A stretch of DNA of 64,000 nucleotides from Paraburkholderia ribeironis (GCF_900019265.1 NZ_CYGX02000069.1:1-64000), one strand, 5' to 3'; positions 7,927-18,241 are shown, numbered from the stretch's first letter. The notes: generated by a model not told the origin, from the letters alone. Numbers and translations: made by a program.

Positions 7927-8733
7927 CTAGGCGGCCGGCGTGGTCGGGAGGTCTGGCGTCTCCGGCGTTTGCACACCGAAGCAGCCGCGATAGGTCGCGT
8001 AGAACGAGCAGTACAGCATGGTCGTGACGATCATCGTCGCGGGCATCAGGACCGCGAACGCGAAGTCGGCCGCGCCGAGCGCCTGCATCAGCGCGGACAG
8101 CCCGAGCGACACCGTCATCGCGACCGCGAACCAGAGCGCGCCGAACACGATGAACGCGCCGCGATTACGCCAGCAGCTGACGACGCTGAAAAACATCGCC
8201 TTGACGGGCGGCACGTCATGCCAAGCCGCGAGAATCGGCGAGAACCAGAAAAGCATCGCAACCGGAATATAGAACGCCAAAGCCGTGATCACCGCGAACG
8301 GGATATTGCTGTTGGCAATCGCTTCCTGGTCCAGCGCGCTGCTGCCGAGCATCACTTTCAGCAGCATGCCGCCGTCGGCGAGCGCGGATCCGGCCAGCAC
8401 CAGCGCCATCGCGACGACATAGAGGACGCCAAGCACCAGCAGCCGTCGCGTGACCACTGGCCCGTAGGAATGAAAGCCGTCCACCAGAATGGTCGGGAAC
8501 ACCGGCTTGCCGGCGATCGTGTTGCGGCACGCCGCCATGAAGCCGACCGCGACGCCCGGAATGAACGCGAGCGGCAGCACACCGCCGATCACCGGAATCT
8601 GCGACACGAGCGTCATCACCAGTAGGTAGGTGAAGAACAGCGTCAGGAATGCGAGCGGGTTCTTGCGGAACAGCCAGATACCCTGCCGGAACCACACATA
8701 GCCGGTTTTCGCGGGGACTTCGATCAGTTGCAT
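7927..8733 (-). CDS. BPSS1780-family membrane protein
   Basis: A 268-residue inner-membrane protein with about six hydrophobic segments, beginning [20 protein letters not shown], the typical start of the BPSS1780 family found in Burkholderia and relatives. Its function is unknown. Its first 10 bases overlap the end of the homoserine kinase gene, so the two are co-transcribed and probably translationally coupled. No catalytic motif is visible. Confidence 0.85.
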   Translation of the reverse strand: MQLIEVPAKTGYVWFRQGIWLFRKNPLAFLTLFFTYLLVMTLVSQIPVIGGVLPLAFIPGVAVGFMAACRNTIAGKPVFPTILVDGFHSYGPVVTRRLLVLGVLYVVAMALVLAGSALADGGMLLKVMLGSSALDQEAIANSNIPFAVITALAFYIPVAMLFWFSPILAAWHDVPPVKAMFFSVVSCWRNRGAFIVFGALWFAVAMTVSLGLSALMQALGAADFAFAVLMPATMIVTTMLYCSFYATYRGCFGVQTPETPDLPTTPAA

Positions 8734-9719
8734 GGAGTATGGATGCCTGGATGCGCAACGCCGGACAGGCGTTCGCGCAGAATGCGTTCGAAATGGCCGG
8801 GGTCGTGCGGCTTGAGCAACTCGGCCGCGCGCGGCATATGAAAATCATACAGGCGTGAGACCCAGAACCGGTACGCGCCCGCTCGCAACATGTCGCCCCA
8901 ATGGCGGTTTTCTTCGACGGTGAACGGGCGCACGGTCTGATACGCGCGCAGCATGGCCTCGGTGCGCACGTCGTCCAGCTTGCCGGTGACGAGGTCGACG
9001 CACCAGTCGTTGACCGTCACCGCGACGTCGAACAGCCACTTGTCGCAACCGGCGAAATAGAAGTCGAAGAATCCGCCCAGGCGCACTTCGTGGCCGGTCT
9101 CCGGCGCGGCATGCGCGAACATCGCGTTGTCGCGGAACAGATCGGCGTGGCAGGGGCCTTCGGGCAGCGCGGCGTAGTCGGCCGATGCGAAGAACGCTTC
9201 CTGATGGGCGAGTTCAGACGACAGCAGGTCGCGTTGCTCGCCTTCCAGATACGGCAGGATGGTCGGCACGGTTTCTTGCCACCACGGCAGGCTGCGCAGA
9301 TTCGGCTGATACGCCGTGTAATCGCGTCCCGCGAGGTGCATGCGGGCCAGCATTTGCCCGACTTCGATACAGTGTTCGACGCCCGGCGCCAACTCCGGCT
9401 TGCCTTCGAGCTTGGTCACGATGGCCGCGGGCTTGCCGAGCAGCAGCCCGAACAGCGCGCCGTCGAGGCGCGGCATCGGGTCCGGCACCGGCACGCGATG
9501 AGCGGCCAGATGTCGCATCAGATCGAGGTAGAAGGGCAGTTGCTCGGCCGTCAGCTTTTCGAAAATCGTCAGGACGTATTCGCCGCGCGTGGTCGTCAGA
9601 AAGAAGTTGCTGTTCTCAATACCGGACGAGATGCCGCGAAACTCGACGACATCGCCGAGATCGTAGTGACGCATCCATTCTGCTAGTTGGGGTTCGTTGA
9701 CAGCGGTGAAGACAGCCAT
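8724..9719 (-). CDS. thrB: Homoserine kinase
   Basis: A 331-residue homoserine kinase of the aminoglycoside-phosphotransferase fold (the ThrB type of many proteobacteria, not the GHMP type). It phosphorylates L-homoserine on the way to threonine. Motifs: [11 protein letters not shown] nucleotide-binding loop (about 33-43), the catalytic Brenner motif C-H191-A-D193-L-F-R-D-N198, and the metal-binding D219 in FFDFYFAG. It overlaps the BPSS1780-type gene by 10 bases. A kinase-fold ThrB next to the BPSS1780 protein and close to polA is a usual Burkholderia arrangement. Confidence 0.95.
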   Translation of the reverse strand: MAVFTAVNEPQLAEWMRHYDLGDVVEFRGISSGIENSNFFLTTTRGEYVLTIFEKLTAEQLPFYLDLMRHLAAHRVPVPDPMPRLDGALFGLLLGKPAAIVTKLEGKPELAPGVEHCIEVGQMLARMHLAGRDYTAYQPNLRSLPWWQETVPTILPYLEGEQRDLLSSELAHQEAFFASADYAALPEGPCHADLFRDNAMFAHAAPETGHEVRLGGFFDFYFAGCDKWLFDVAVTVNDWCVDLVTGKLDDVRTEAMLRAYQTVRPFTVEENRHWGDMLRAGAYRFWVSRLYDFHMPRAAELLKPHDPGHFERILRERLSGVAHPGIHTPCN

Positions 9720-9957
9720 GCGGGAAACGTCGAATCAGGTTGATCGGGCTGGCGCGAGGCGGCCAGTGCGATGGGCGCTAAATGCGGTGCAGAAAAACGG
9801 TATTGAGCAAGGACAATCGGGGCCGGAGCGTAGCCGGCATCGCAGCGCCGTATCACGAGGATGAAACCCGGCTGCCAGGTCGAAAGCCCGGATGCCGCCT
9901 CGCGCAGCGCGTGCAACCAGGACGGCGACTCACGCCGGGCCGCCGCCCCGGCCTGCA

Positions 9958-10353
9958 TCAGTAGTGCAGATTCACCGACGGCAAACGGGTGCTGGGATGG
10001 CCGTTGTCGTGCACGGCGGGCGACGTGTCGAGCGGCGCGCTCATCTGATAGCGCGTGCCGAGGTTCGAATGCACGTTGATTTCAACCGGCTTGCCCTTGT
10101 CGCGGTATTCGGTAATTTCGGTGCCGTTGGCGCTGCGTTCGTAGAAGCTCGGCGTGCGCGGCACGTTGATTTCGACCTTCGAGCTGACCTCGGCGGCCGG
10201 CCGATTGATCTTCGCCAGGTCGGGCAGCCCGGCCCGTTCATTGGCGGACTGGGGCGCGCCGGGGGGCGGAGTGTCATCGACAGGCTGGGCGGCCATCGCG
10301 GCGTTGCTAAAGGCGAGGGCCAGTGCAACGGCGACGGGAAGGAACGGCTTCAT
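9958..10353 (-). CDS. DUF2782 secreted or periplasmic protein
   Basis: A 131-residue protein with a clear signal peptide (MKPFLPVAVALALAFSNAAMA, cleavage after AMA) followed by a Pro-rich, charged segment and the DUF2782 core containing ITEYRDKGKPVEINV and GTRYQM. The function is unknown. A GGAG site 7 bases before the ATG at 10353 supports this start over longer frames. It precedes thrB on the same strand with a 238-base gap, and it is divergent from the AMP nucleosidase gene. Confidence 0.85.
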   Translation of the reverse strand: MKPFLPVAVALALAFSNAAMAAQPVDDTPPPGAPQSANERAGLPDLAKINRPAAEVSSKVEINVPRTPSFYERSANGTEITEYRDKGKPVEINVHSNLGTRYQMSAPLDTSPAVHDNGHPSTRLPSVNLHY

Positions 10354-10552
10354 GGTGATTCTCCAATAGGGTGCCCCGATTCTAGCAAATCCAGCCTGGC
10401 GTTCGGGCGTGATTGCCCTATTTTGCGCCGCTTTCGCCCGGCGCGCCGGCAAGCTCGCGAGCGATGTGGCGGCCGTGTTGCAAGCGTCACGAGGTGATTT
10501 GGCGAGCACGGGTTCCGTGGTAATGTCGTCTCATGATCAGGGGCTCATGACG

Positions 10553-12079
10553 ATGAACAAAGATACCAATCAACGCGCGGTGCAGACTCCCGCCAACAGC
10601 TTCCCAACCGAGTCCTTCGACGACGCGGCCGAGGCGGTCACCCGTCTGTCGGCGATTTACGAGGCGAACACATCGTTTCTGCGCGATGCGTTCGCGCGCT
10701 ATCGCCGCAACGAACAGTTCGAGAGCCGCGTGCGCGCGTGCTATCCGTTCGTGCGCGTGTGCACCGAAGTCAACACGCACATCGACTCGCGCCGCTCGTA
10801 TGGTTTCGTCGCGGGTCCGGGCGTGTTCGAGACCAGCGTCACGCGGCCCGATCTGTTCGGCAACTACTATCGCGAGCAACTGCGTCTGCTGGCGAAGAAC
10901 CATCACGTGCAGATCGAAGTCGGCGTGTCGAACCAGCCGATTCCGATTCATTTCGCGTTCGCCGAAGGCATTCACCTCGAAGGCGATCTGGATCGCGAGC
11001 GCCTGTTCCTGATGCGCGACGTGTTCGATACGCCCGACCTCGCGCTGCTCGACGACCGCATCGTCAACGGCACGTACGAGCCGTTGTCGGGCGAGCCGCA
11101 TCCGCTCGCGCTGTTCACGGCGGCGCGGGTCGATTTCTCGCTGCATCGGCTCAAGCACTACACGGCCACTTCGCCCACGCATTGCCAGAACTACGTGCTG
11201 TACACGAACTACCAGTTCTATATCGACGAGTTCGTCAAGCTCGGCCGCACGATGATGGCTCATGCCGACGACGCAGAGCTGCGCGCCTATCGAAGCGAGT
11301 ACACCTCGTTCGTCGAGCCCGGCGATGTGATCACGTACAACGAGAATCTCGGCGAACAGGCGCAGGAGGGCACGGCGCCGCCGCGTCTGCCGCAGATGCC
11401 CGCGTATCACCTGAAGCGCGCGGACGGCAGCGGCATCACGATGATCAACATCGGCGTCGGGCCGTCGAACGCCAAGACCATTACCGATCACATCGCGGTG
11501 CTGCGTCCGCATGCGTGGATCATGCTCGGTCACTGCGCGGGTCTGCGCAACACGCAGCGCCTCGGCGATTACGTGCTGGCGCACGGCTATGTGCGCGAGG
11601 ACCATGTGCTCGACGCCGATCTGCCGTTGTGGGTGCCGATTCCGGCGCTCGCCGAAGTGCAGGTGGCGCTCGAACGCGCGGTCGCGCAGGTCACGCAGCT
11701 CGATGGCGCGGAGTTGAAGCGCGTGATGCGTACCGGCACGGTGGCGAGCGTGGACAACCGCAACTGGGAGTTGCGTGATCATCGCGAGCCGGTGCAACGG
11801 CTGTCGCAAAGCCGCGCGATTGCACTCGATATGGAAAGCGCGACGATCGCCGCGAACGGCTTCCGTTTCCGGGTGCCTTACGGCACCTTGCTGTGCGTGT
11901 CGGACAAACCGCTGCACGGCGAACTGAAGCTGCCGGGCATGGCCGATCAGTTCTATCGCGCGCAGGTCGATCAGCATCTGCAGATCGGCGTGAAGGCGAT
12001 GGAGCTATTGCGGATGAACGGGCTGCACCGTTTGCATAGCCGCAAGTTGCGCAGTTTCGCCGAAGTGGCGTTTCAGTAA
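10553..12079 (+). CDS. amn: AMP nucleosidase
   Basis: A 508-residue AMP nucleosidase, which hydrolyses AMP to adenine and ribose 5-phosphate and so adjusts the adenylate pool. The N-terminal regulatory domain (about 1-170) is followed by the nucleoside-phosphorylase-type catalytic domain with INIGVGPSNAKTITDH, the substrate loop HAWIMLGHCAGLR and the ALDMESATIAANG motif that carries the catalytic/ribose-binding Glu. The start is ambiguous: an AGGGG motif at 10539-10543 fits the ATG at 10553 best (9-base spacing), while ATGs at 10547 and 10523 are in frame. It is convergent with the LOG-family gene. Confidence 0.93.
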   Translation: MNKDTNQRAVQTPANSFPTESFDDAAEAVTRLSAIYEANTSFLRDAFARYRRNEQFESRVRACYPFVRVCTEVNTHIDSRRSYGFVAGPGVFETSVTRPDLFGNYYREQLRLLAKNHHVQIEVGVSNQPIPIHFAFAEGIHLEGDLDRERLFLMRDVFDTPDLALLDDRIVNGTYEPLSGEPHPLALFTAARVDFSLHRLKHYTATSPTHCQNYVLYTNYQFYIDEFVKLGRTMMAHADDAELRAYRSEYTSFVEPGDVITYNENLGEQAQEGTAPPRLPQMPAYHLKRADGSGITMINIGVGPSNAKTITDHIAVLRPHAWIMLGHCAGLRNTQRLGDYVLAHGYVREDHVLDADLPLWVPIPALAEVQVALERAVAQVTQLDGAELKRVMRTGTVASVDNRNWELRDHREPVQRLSQSRAIALDMESATIAANGFRFRVPYGTLLCVSDKPLHGELKLPGMADQFYRAQVDQHLQIGVKAMELLRMNGLHRLHSRKLRSFAEVAFQ

Positions 12080-12142
12080 GCGGCCTGGATGGCGCGCGTG
12101 GGACGACCTGGCGCCGAACCGGAAACCGATCGATGAAACGAA

Positions 12143-12223
12143 GCGGGCGGCCCGCAGGCCGCCCGCCACAACTTGCGTGCCGTCATGAGTTGCGCAGACG
12201 CTTCGCACCACAGCGCGAAGCGT
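12143..12223. terminator. Two stem-loops between convergent genes
   Basis: GCGGGCGGCC/GGCCGCCCGC (10-bp stem, CGCA loop, 12143-12166) and ACGCTTCGC/GCGAAGCGT (9-bp stem, 12198-12223) separate amn from the converging LOG-family gene. Neither is followed by a T-run on either strand, so they may act as Rho-linked or 3'-end protecting structures. Confidence 0.45.
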
Positions 12224-12234
12224 GCAACGTCACA

Positions 12235-12978
12235 TCACAGATAGAACATCCGGTCTTCATCCGACCTGGCCGGATGCGGCTCGGCTTCTTCACGGTCTTC
12301 GTAGAACTTCAGCACTGCTTCGAGCACCTGGTCCGGATCGTCGATCACCTGCATCAGATCGATGTCGGTCGGATTGATCAGCCCCATTGGCGTGAGCTGG
12401 TTCTTGAACCACTCAAGCAGGCCTTCCCAGAACTGCGCGCCCACCAGAATGATCGGCACGTGGCGCGATTTCTTGGTTTGAATCAGCGTGAGTACTTCGG
12501 CGAGTTCGTCGAGCGTGCCGAAGCCGCCTGGCATCACGATCACCGCATCCGAGTTCTTCACGAACGTGACCTTGCGCGTGAAGAAATGGCGGAAGCGCAG
12601 CGAGATGTCCTGCCACTGATTGCCCGATTGCTCGTGCGGCAGTTCGATGTTCAGGCCGACCGAAGGCGCCTTGCCCGCATGCGCGCCCTTGTTGGCCGCT
12701 TCCATGATGCCGGGGCCGCCGCCCGAGATCACCGCGAAGCCCGCATCGGAAAGCTTGCGTGCGATTTGCGTGGCGAGTTTGTAGTACGGCGAGTTCGGTT
12801 TCAGGCGCGCTGAACCATACATGCTGACAGCCGGGCGAATCTCCGACAGGTACTCGGTCGCCTCGATAAACTCTGCCATAATCGTGAACATTTGCCACGA
12901 TGCGCGGGCCTTCTTGGCCGTTGCGCGCTCTTGATCTGCGAGCGACCGCAGACTCGGAATCACTTTTCTCTTAGTCAT
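12235..12978 (-). CDS. LOG-family (TIGR00730) phosphoribohydrolase-like protein
   Basis: A 247-residue Rossmann-fold protein of the LOG/YvdD type. Such proteins cleave cytokinin riboside monophosphates or other nucleotides, or act as lysine-decarboxylase-like homologues of unknown substrate. The motifs GGGPGIMEAANKGA (87-100) and PGGFGTLDE (150-158) form the nucleotide-binding active site. A longer N-terminal helical extension (1-45) matches the proteobacterial long-form subgroup. It is divergent from polA with a single base between the two start codons, so its promoter and leader must lie inside polA. Confidence 0.9.
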   Translation of the reverse strand: MTKRKVIPSLRSLADQERATAKKARASWQMFTIMAEFIEATEYLSEIRPAVSMYGSARLKPNSPYYKLATQIARKLSDAGFAVISGGGPGIMEAANKGAHAGKAPSVGLNIELPHEQSGNQWQDISLRFRHFFTRKVTFVKNSDAVIVMPGGFGTLDELAEVLTLIQTKKSRHVPIILVGAQFWEGLLEWFKNQLTPMGLINPTDIDLMQVIDDPDQVLEAVLKFYEDREEAEPHPARSDEDRMFYL

Positions 12979-12979
12979 A

Positions 12980-15721
12980 ATGCCTGAAGAACGAAACCTG
13001 GAAGGTAAGACCCTGCTATTGGTCGACGGTTCGAGTTATCTGTACCGGGCCTACCATGCGATGCCCGATCTGCGCGGTCCCGAAGGTGGTCCGACGGGTG
13101 CGCTCTACGGGATGATCAACATGCTGCGGCGCATGCGCAAGGAAGTCACCGCAGAGTATAGCGCGTGCGTGTTCGACGCCAAGGGCAAAACATTTCGCGA
13201 CGACTGGTACCCGGACTATAAAGCCAACCGCCCGTCGATGCCGGATGACCTCTCGCGCCAGATCGAGCCGATTCACGTCGCGGTGCGCGCGCTCGGCTGG
13301 CCGTTGCTGATGATCGAAGGCGTCGAGGCCGACGACGTGATCGGCACGCTCAGCACCGCAGCGGAACGGCATGGCATGAACGTGATCGTGTCAACTGGGG
13401 ACAAGGATCTGGCGCAGCTCGTGTCGGATCAAGTCACCCTCGTCAATACGATGACCAACGAAAAGCTCGACCGTGCCGGCGTGATCGCCAAGTTCGGCGT
13501 GCCGCCGGAGCGCATCATCGACTACCTGTCGCTGATCGGCGATACCGTCGACAACGTGCCGGGCGTCGAGAAATGCGGGCCGAAAACCGCGCTCAAATGG
13601 CTCACGCAATTCGAGTCGCTAGATGGCATCGTCGCACACGCGGACGAGATCAAAGGTGCGGTAGGAGACAATTTGCGACGTGCGCTCGATTTCCTGCCGA
13701 TGGCGCGCAAGCTGGTTACCGTCGAGCGCAATTGCGATTTGACCGGCCATGTTGCGTCGTTCGAGGAAAACCTGGCAAGCCGGCCGGAATCGCGCGAGGA
13801 GCTGCGCGATCTGTTCACGCGCCACGGCTTCAAGACCTGGCTGCGCGAAGTGGAAATCGCCGACGCGGTGGAAGGCCCGGAAACCGACGTGCCGCCGGCA
13901 CTCTCGGTGGACCATGAACGGCATTACGACGCCGTGCAGACGTGGGAGCAGTTCGACGCGTGGCTCGCCAAGATCAACGCGGCCGCACTGACCTCGTTCG
14001 ATACCGAAACCACCTCGCTCGACCCGATGACCGCGCAGATCGTGGGCCTGTCGTTATCGGTGGAAGCCGGGCGCGCCGCCTATGTGCCGCTCGCCCATCG
14101 CGGCCCGGACGCGCCGGTGCAACTGCCGCGCGACGAGGTGCTGGCGAAGCTCAAGCCGTGGCTGGAAAGTGCCGACCACAAGAAGGTCGGTCAGCATCTG
14201 AAGTACGACGAGCAGGTGCTGGCGAACTACGGCATCGAAATGCGCGGCATCGAACACGACACGCTGCTGCAATCGTACGTGCTCGAGTCGCACCGTTCAC
14301 ACGACATGGACAGTCTCGCGCTGCGTCATCTCGGCATCAAGACGATCAAATACGAAGATGTGGCGGGCAAGGGCGCGCAGCAGATCGGCTTTGACGAAGT
14401 CGCCTTGGAGAAGGCCGCCGAGTACGCGGCGGAAGACGCCGACATCACCTTGCGCCTGCATCAGGCGATGTATCCGCAAGTGGCCACGGACAAGGCGCTC
14501 GACTACGTCTACCGCGCGATCGAAGTGCCGACCTCGCGGGTGTTGCGCAAGATGGAGCGCACGGGCGTGCTGATCGACGCGGAAAAACTGCGCCAGCAAA
14601 GCAGCGAGATCGCCACGCGTCTGATCCAGCTGGAAAGCGAAGCGTACGTGCTGGCCGGCGGCGAGTTCAACCTGGGTTCGCCCAAGCAGATCGGCCAGAT
14701 CTTCTTCGAGAAGCTGGAGCTGCCAGTGGTCAAGAAGACCCCGAGCGGCGCGCCGTCCACCGACGAAGAAGTGCTGCAAAAACTCGCCGAAGATTATCCG
14801 CTGCCGAAGATCCTGCTTGAACACCGCGGCCTGTCGAAGCTGAAGTCGACCTACACCGACAAGCTGCCGCGCATGGTCAACGCGCAAACGGGCCGCGTGC
14901 ATACGAACTATGCGCAGGCCGTCGCGGTGACGGGACGGCTGGCGTCGAACGATCCGAATCTGCAGAACATCCCGGTGCGCAGCGGCGAAGGCCGCCGCAT
15001 TCGCGAAGCGTTCATTGCACCGGCGGGCCACAAGCTGGTTTCGGCGGACTACTCGCAGATCGAGCTGCGCATCATGGCGCACATCTCCGGCGACGAATCG
15101 CTGCTGCGCGCGTTCTCGCAAGGTGAGGACATTCACCGCGCCACCGCTGCGGAAATCTTCAGCGTGACGCCGCTCGAAGTGTCGAGCGATCAGCGGCGCG
15201 TGGCCAAGGTCATCAATTTCGGCCTGATTTATGGCATGAGCGCGTTCGGCCTCGCGTCCAACCTCGGCATCACGCGCGACGCCGCCAAGTTGTATATCGA
15301 CCGCTATTTCGCGCGTTATCCTGGCGTCGCTCGCTATATGGACGAGACCCGTTCGAGTGCGAAGGCCAAGGGTTACGTCGAGACGGTGTTCGGCCGCCGT
15401 CTGTGGCTGCCGGAGATCAATGGCGGCAATGGTCCGCGTCGCCAGGCCGCCGAACGCGCCGCGATCAACGCGCCGATGCAAGGCACGGCCGCCGATCTGA
15501 TCAAGCTGTCGATGATCGCCGTGCAGCAGTGGATCGAAGAATCGAACATCGGCACGCGCATGATCATGCAGGTGCACGACGAACTGATTCTCGAAGTGCC
15601 GGACGAGGAATTGTCCGCGGTGCGCAAGCGCCTGCCCGAGCTGATGTGCGGTGTCACCAGCCTCAAAGTGCCGCTGGTCGCCGAAGTGGGCGCGGGTCTG
15701 AACTGGGAAGAAGCGCATTGA
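12980..15721 (+). CDS. polA: DNA polymerase I
   Basis: A 913-residue DNA polymerase I for Okazaki-fragment processing and repair. Three domains are complete: the 5' nuclease (about 1-300, starting LLLVDGSSYLYRAYHA), the 3'-5' exonuclease (about 315-500) retaining the D341-x-E343 metal ligands in FDTETTSLD, so proofreading should be active, and the polymerase (about 520-913) with motif A DYSQIELR (Asp690) and motif C VHDE (Asp867). No clear Shine-Dalgarno precedes the ATG at 12980, which is only one base from the opposite start codon of the LOG-family gene. The next ATG is much further inside the conserved region, so this start is kept. Confidence 0.97.
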   Translation: MPEERNLEGKTLLLVDGSSYLYRAYHAMPDLRGPEGGPTGALYGMINMLRRMRKEVTAEYSACVFDAKGKTFRDDWYPDYKANRPSMPDDLSRQIEPIHVAVRALGWPLLMIEGVEADDVIGTLSTAAERHGMNVIVSTGDKDLAQLVSDQVTLVNTMTNEKLDRAGVIAKFGVPPERIIDYLSLIGDTVDNVPGVEKCGPKTALKWLTQFESLDGIVAHADEIKGAVGDNLRRALDFLPMARKLVTVERNCDLTGHVASFEENLASRPESREELRDLFTRHGFKTWLREVEIADAVEGPETDVPPALSVDHERHYDAVQTWEQFDAWLAKINAAALTSFDTETTSLDPMTAQIVGLSLSVEAGRAAYVPLAHRGPDAPVQLPRDEVLAKLKPWLESADHKKVGQHLKYDEQVLANYGIEMRGIEHDTLLQSYVLESHRSHDMDSLALRHLGIKTIKYEDVAGKGAQQIGFDEVALEKAAEYAAEDADITLRLHQAMYPQVATDKALDYVYRAIEVPTSRVLRKMERTGVLIDAEKLRQQSSEIATRLIQLESEAYVLAGGEFNLGSPKQIGQIFFEKLELPVVKKTPSGAPSTDEEVLQKLAEDYPLPKILLEHRGLSKLKSTYTDKLPRMVNAQTGRVHTNYAQAVAVTGRLASNDPNLQNIPVRSGEGRRIREAFIAPAGHKLVSADYSQIELRIMAHISGDESLLRAFSQGEDIHRATAAEIFSVTPLEVSSDQRRVAKVINFGLIYGMSAFGLASNLGITRDAAKLYIDRYFARYPGVARYMDETRSSAKAKGYVETVFGRRLWLPEINGGNGPRRQAAERAAINAPMQGTAADLIKLSMIAVQQWIEESNIGTRMIMQVHDELILEVPDEELSAVRKRLPELMCGVTSLKVPLVAEVGAGLNWEEAH

Positions 15722-15817
15722 CGGGCGCATGACAGCGCGCGATAGCGTCGTGTGCATGTCACACATCCGTATTGATGGCTTGTGACAAACCGTGTTGCTC
15801 GCGGACAATCGCTGAAA

Positions 15818-15839
15818 GCCGGCGCGACGACGCGCCGGC
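15818..15839. terminator. GC-rich stem-loop after polA
   Basis: GCCGGCGCG-ACGA-CGCGCCGGC forms a 9-bp perfect stem between polA and the next gene on the same strand. There is no T-run, so this is only terminator-like. Confidence 0.4.
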
Positions 15840-15875
15840 GCGACGCATAATTCATCGGCAAACACGGAGAGTTCA

Positions 15876-17225
15876 ATGCATCGGTTCATCGTCGTTGGCG
15901 GGGGTGCGGGAGGGCTGGAACTGGCGACACGCCTTGGTGATCGCTATGGAAACCAGAAGAACAAAGGCGGCCAGCGAGCGCAGGTCACGCTCGTCGACCG
16001 CAATCCGACGCATATCTGGAAGCCGCTGTTGCATGAAGTGGCGGCAGGCAGCATGGACCCGTTCACGCAGGAGCTCGAATATGCGGCGCAGGCGCGCTGG
16101 CATGATTTCGAATTCCAGCAGGGCGAGCTGTGCGGTCTGGATCGCGCGAACCGGCGTATTACGCTTGGCACCGTGCTCGACGACGACGGCGCCGAACTGC
16201 TGCCCGAACGTGAGCTCGAGTACGACACGCTGATCATCGCGATCGGCAGTACCACGGCGTTCTTCGGCGTGAAAGGCGCAGCGGAATTCTCGCTCGCGCT
16301 CGACACGGTCGAACAGGCCGAACGCTTTCGCAAACGCCTGATCGCGGCCTGCATGCGTGCCGAGCATCAGGTGCATGAGCCTGTCGAATCGAACCCGGGC
16401 ACCTCGGCATCGGGCGAGCCGCGCATTCAGGTGGCGATCGTCGGCGGCGGCGCGACGGGAGTCGAACTGTCGGCCGAGTTGCGCAATACCGCCCAGGTGT
16501 TGTCCGTGTATGGTTTGCACAAGCTCGATCCGCGGCATGACGTCGGCATCGTGCTGATCGAGGCCGGGCCGCGCATTTTGCCGGCCTTGCAGGAGCGCGT
16601 CTCGACGGCCACCGCCGAGCTGCTCACCAAGCTCGGCGTGAAGCTGATGACCGGGGAGACGGTGGCCGAGGTGGCGCCCGGCATCATCCGCACCGCGAGC
16701 GGCAAGACCGTGCGCGCCGACCTGACGGTGTGGGCGGCGGGCATCAAGGCGCCGGCCATTCTCAGCCAGCTCGATGGCCTGCCGGTCAACCGGCTGGGCC
16801 AGCTCAACGTGCGCCGCACGCTACAAACCGAGCTCGACGACAACATCTTCGCGCTCGGCGATTGCGCCGCCTGTCCGTGGCCGGGCAACGAGCGCAACGT
16901 GCCGCCGCGTGCGCAGGCCGCGCATCAGCAAGCGAGCTTTTTGATGAAGGCGCTGGCGGCGCGGCTCGATAACAAGCCGCTGCCGGAGTTCACGTATCGC
17001 GACTTCGGCTCGCTGGTGTCGCTTGGACACTTCAGCGCGGTCGGCAATCTGATGGGCGGGGTGATCGGCGGCAGCATGCTGATCGAGGGGCTGTTCGCGC
17101 GCTTCATGTACATGTCGTTGTACCGGCTGCACATCGCCGCATTGCACGGCTACGCGCGGATGGTGCTCGATACCTTCGCGCACTGGCTGCGCCGCACGAC
17201 GCTGCCACGGGTCAAGCTGCACTGA
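15876..17225 (+). CDS. ndh: Type II NADH dehydrogenase
   Basis: A 449-residue FAD-dependent oxidoreductase of the NDH-2 class, which passes electrons from NADH to quinone without pumping protons. Two dinucleotide-binding motifs are seen, GGGAGGLE near residue 8 (FAD) and GGGATGVELSAE in the middle (NADH), plus the FAD-closing FALGDCAACPWP motif. The C-terminal 60 residues are amphipathic and hydrophobic (GGVIGGSMLIEG, FARFMYMSLYRLH), the usual membrane anchor. A GGAGA site sits 6 bases before the ATG. It is likely monocistronic. Confidence 0.9.
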   Translation: MHRFIVVGGGAGGLELATRLGDRYGNQKNKGGQRAQVTLVDRNPTHIWKPLLHEVAAGSMDPFTQELEYAAQARWHDFEFQQGELCGLDRANRRITLGTVLDDDGAELLPERELEYDTLIIAIGSTTAFFGVKGAAEFSLALDTVEQAERFRKRLIAACMRAEHQVHEPVESNPGTSASGEPRIQVAIVGGGATGVELSAELRNTAQVLSVYGLHKLDPRHDVGIVLIEAGPRILPALQERVSTATAELLTKLGVKLMTGETVAEVAPGIIRTASGKTVRADLTVWAAGIKAPAILSQLDGLPVNRLGQLNVRRTLQTELDDNIFALGDCAACPWPGNERNVPPRAQAAHQQASFLMKALAARLDNKPLPEFTYRDFGSLVSLGHFSAVGNLMGGVIGGSMLIEGLFARFMYMSLYRLHIAALHGYARMVLDTFAHWLRRTTLPRVKLH

Positions 17226-17307
17226 CGCGCGGTGGTTGGTTGTTTCTGCAACAGGATGCGCGCGAGGCGTATCCTGTTGCCTCTAACAATCAACCGAGGA
17301 GCGCCGC

Positions 17308-18180
17308 ATGCTGAATCCCGACATCGATAGCCTGGTCCCCCACGTTCCCTTCAATCGACGCACTTTCATCAAGGCCGCGCTCGGCACCGGTTTCGCGGCG
17401 GCCGTGCTGCCGGTCTCGGCGCAAACCATCCATACCGATAGCGACGGCCTCGAAGCCGGCGAAGTGGCGGTGCACTCAGGCGGCACGCTAGTGCCGGCGT
17501 ATCGCGCGCAGCCCAAGGGCAAGACGGACTTGCCGGTGATCATCGTCGTGCATGAGATCTTCGGCGTGCACGAGCATATCGCCGATGTGTGCCGGCGCTT
17601 CGCCAAGCACGGCTATCTGGCGATCGCCCCCGACCTGTACCAACGCGAGGGCGATCCGACCGTCTTCAAGAGCATGCAGCAGTTGAACGAGCAACTGGTC
17701 AGCAAGGTGCCGGACGCGCAGGTCATGAGCGATCTCGACGCGACCGCCGCATGGGCCGGCGAGCATGGCGGCGATCTGAACCGGCTCGGGGTGGACGGCT
17801 TTTGCTGGGGTGGGCGGATTGCATGGCTATACGCCGAACACAACCCGCGGTTGAAGGCGGGCGTGGCTTGGTATGGGCGTGTGACGGGCGCCAAGAGCGC
17901 GACCACGCCGGAAAATCCGCTCGACCTGGTCGGCGATCTGCATGCGCCGGTGCTGGGGCTCTACGGGCTACAGGATCAAAGCATTCCGCAAGACACGCTC
18001 GGGCAGATGAAACAGGCCATCGCGCAAGGTCCGCAGGCGGGGCGCGGGTCGCAATTCGTCGTGTACGACGACGCGGGCCACGCATTCTTCGCGGATTACC
18101 GGCCGAGCTACCGGAAGGCCGATGCCGAGGATGGCTGGCGCCGGGCGCTGGCATGGTTCAAACAGCATGGGGTGAGTTGA
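17308..18180 (+). CDS. Tat-exported dienelactone hydrolase-like protein
   Basis: A 290-residue alpha/beta hydrolase of the dienelactone hydrolase family. The N-terminus carries a Tat signal (N-R-R-T-F-I-K at 16-22 followed by a hydrophobic Ala-rich segment ending VSA), implying export after folding. The catalytic triad is visible: Cys166 in GFCWGG, Asp223 in LQDQSIP and His258 in AGHAFFADY. The substrate is unknown; the family ranges from true dienelactones to carboxymethylenebutenolidase-like esterases. A GAGGAG-like site precedes the ATG. Confidence 0.88.
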   Translation: MLNPDIDSLVPHVPFNRRTFIKAALGTGFAAAVLPVSAQTIHTDSDGLEAGEVAVHSGGTLVPAYRAQPKGKTDLPVIIVVHEIFGVHEHIADVCRRFAKHGYLAIAPDLYQREGDPTVFKSMQQLNEQLVSKVPDAQVMSDLDATAAWAGEHGGDLNRLGVDGFCWGGRIAWLYAEHNPRLKAGVAWYGRVTGAKSATTPENPLDLVGDLHAPVLGLYGLQDQSIPQDTLGQMKQAIAQGPQAGRGSQFVVYDDAGHAFFADYRPSYRKADAEDGWRRALAWFKQHGVS

Positions 18181-18241
18181 CGCGCGACGCGCAAGCCCGA
18201 GGCTGCGTGGTTTGCTGCGGTCCGCCGCGCTCGCAAAATTG

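Noticed and set aside
14297-15889. A 530-codon open frame antisense to polA
   Set aside because: Arg/His/Gln-rich shadow of the polymerase domain without recognisable motifs.
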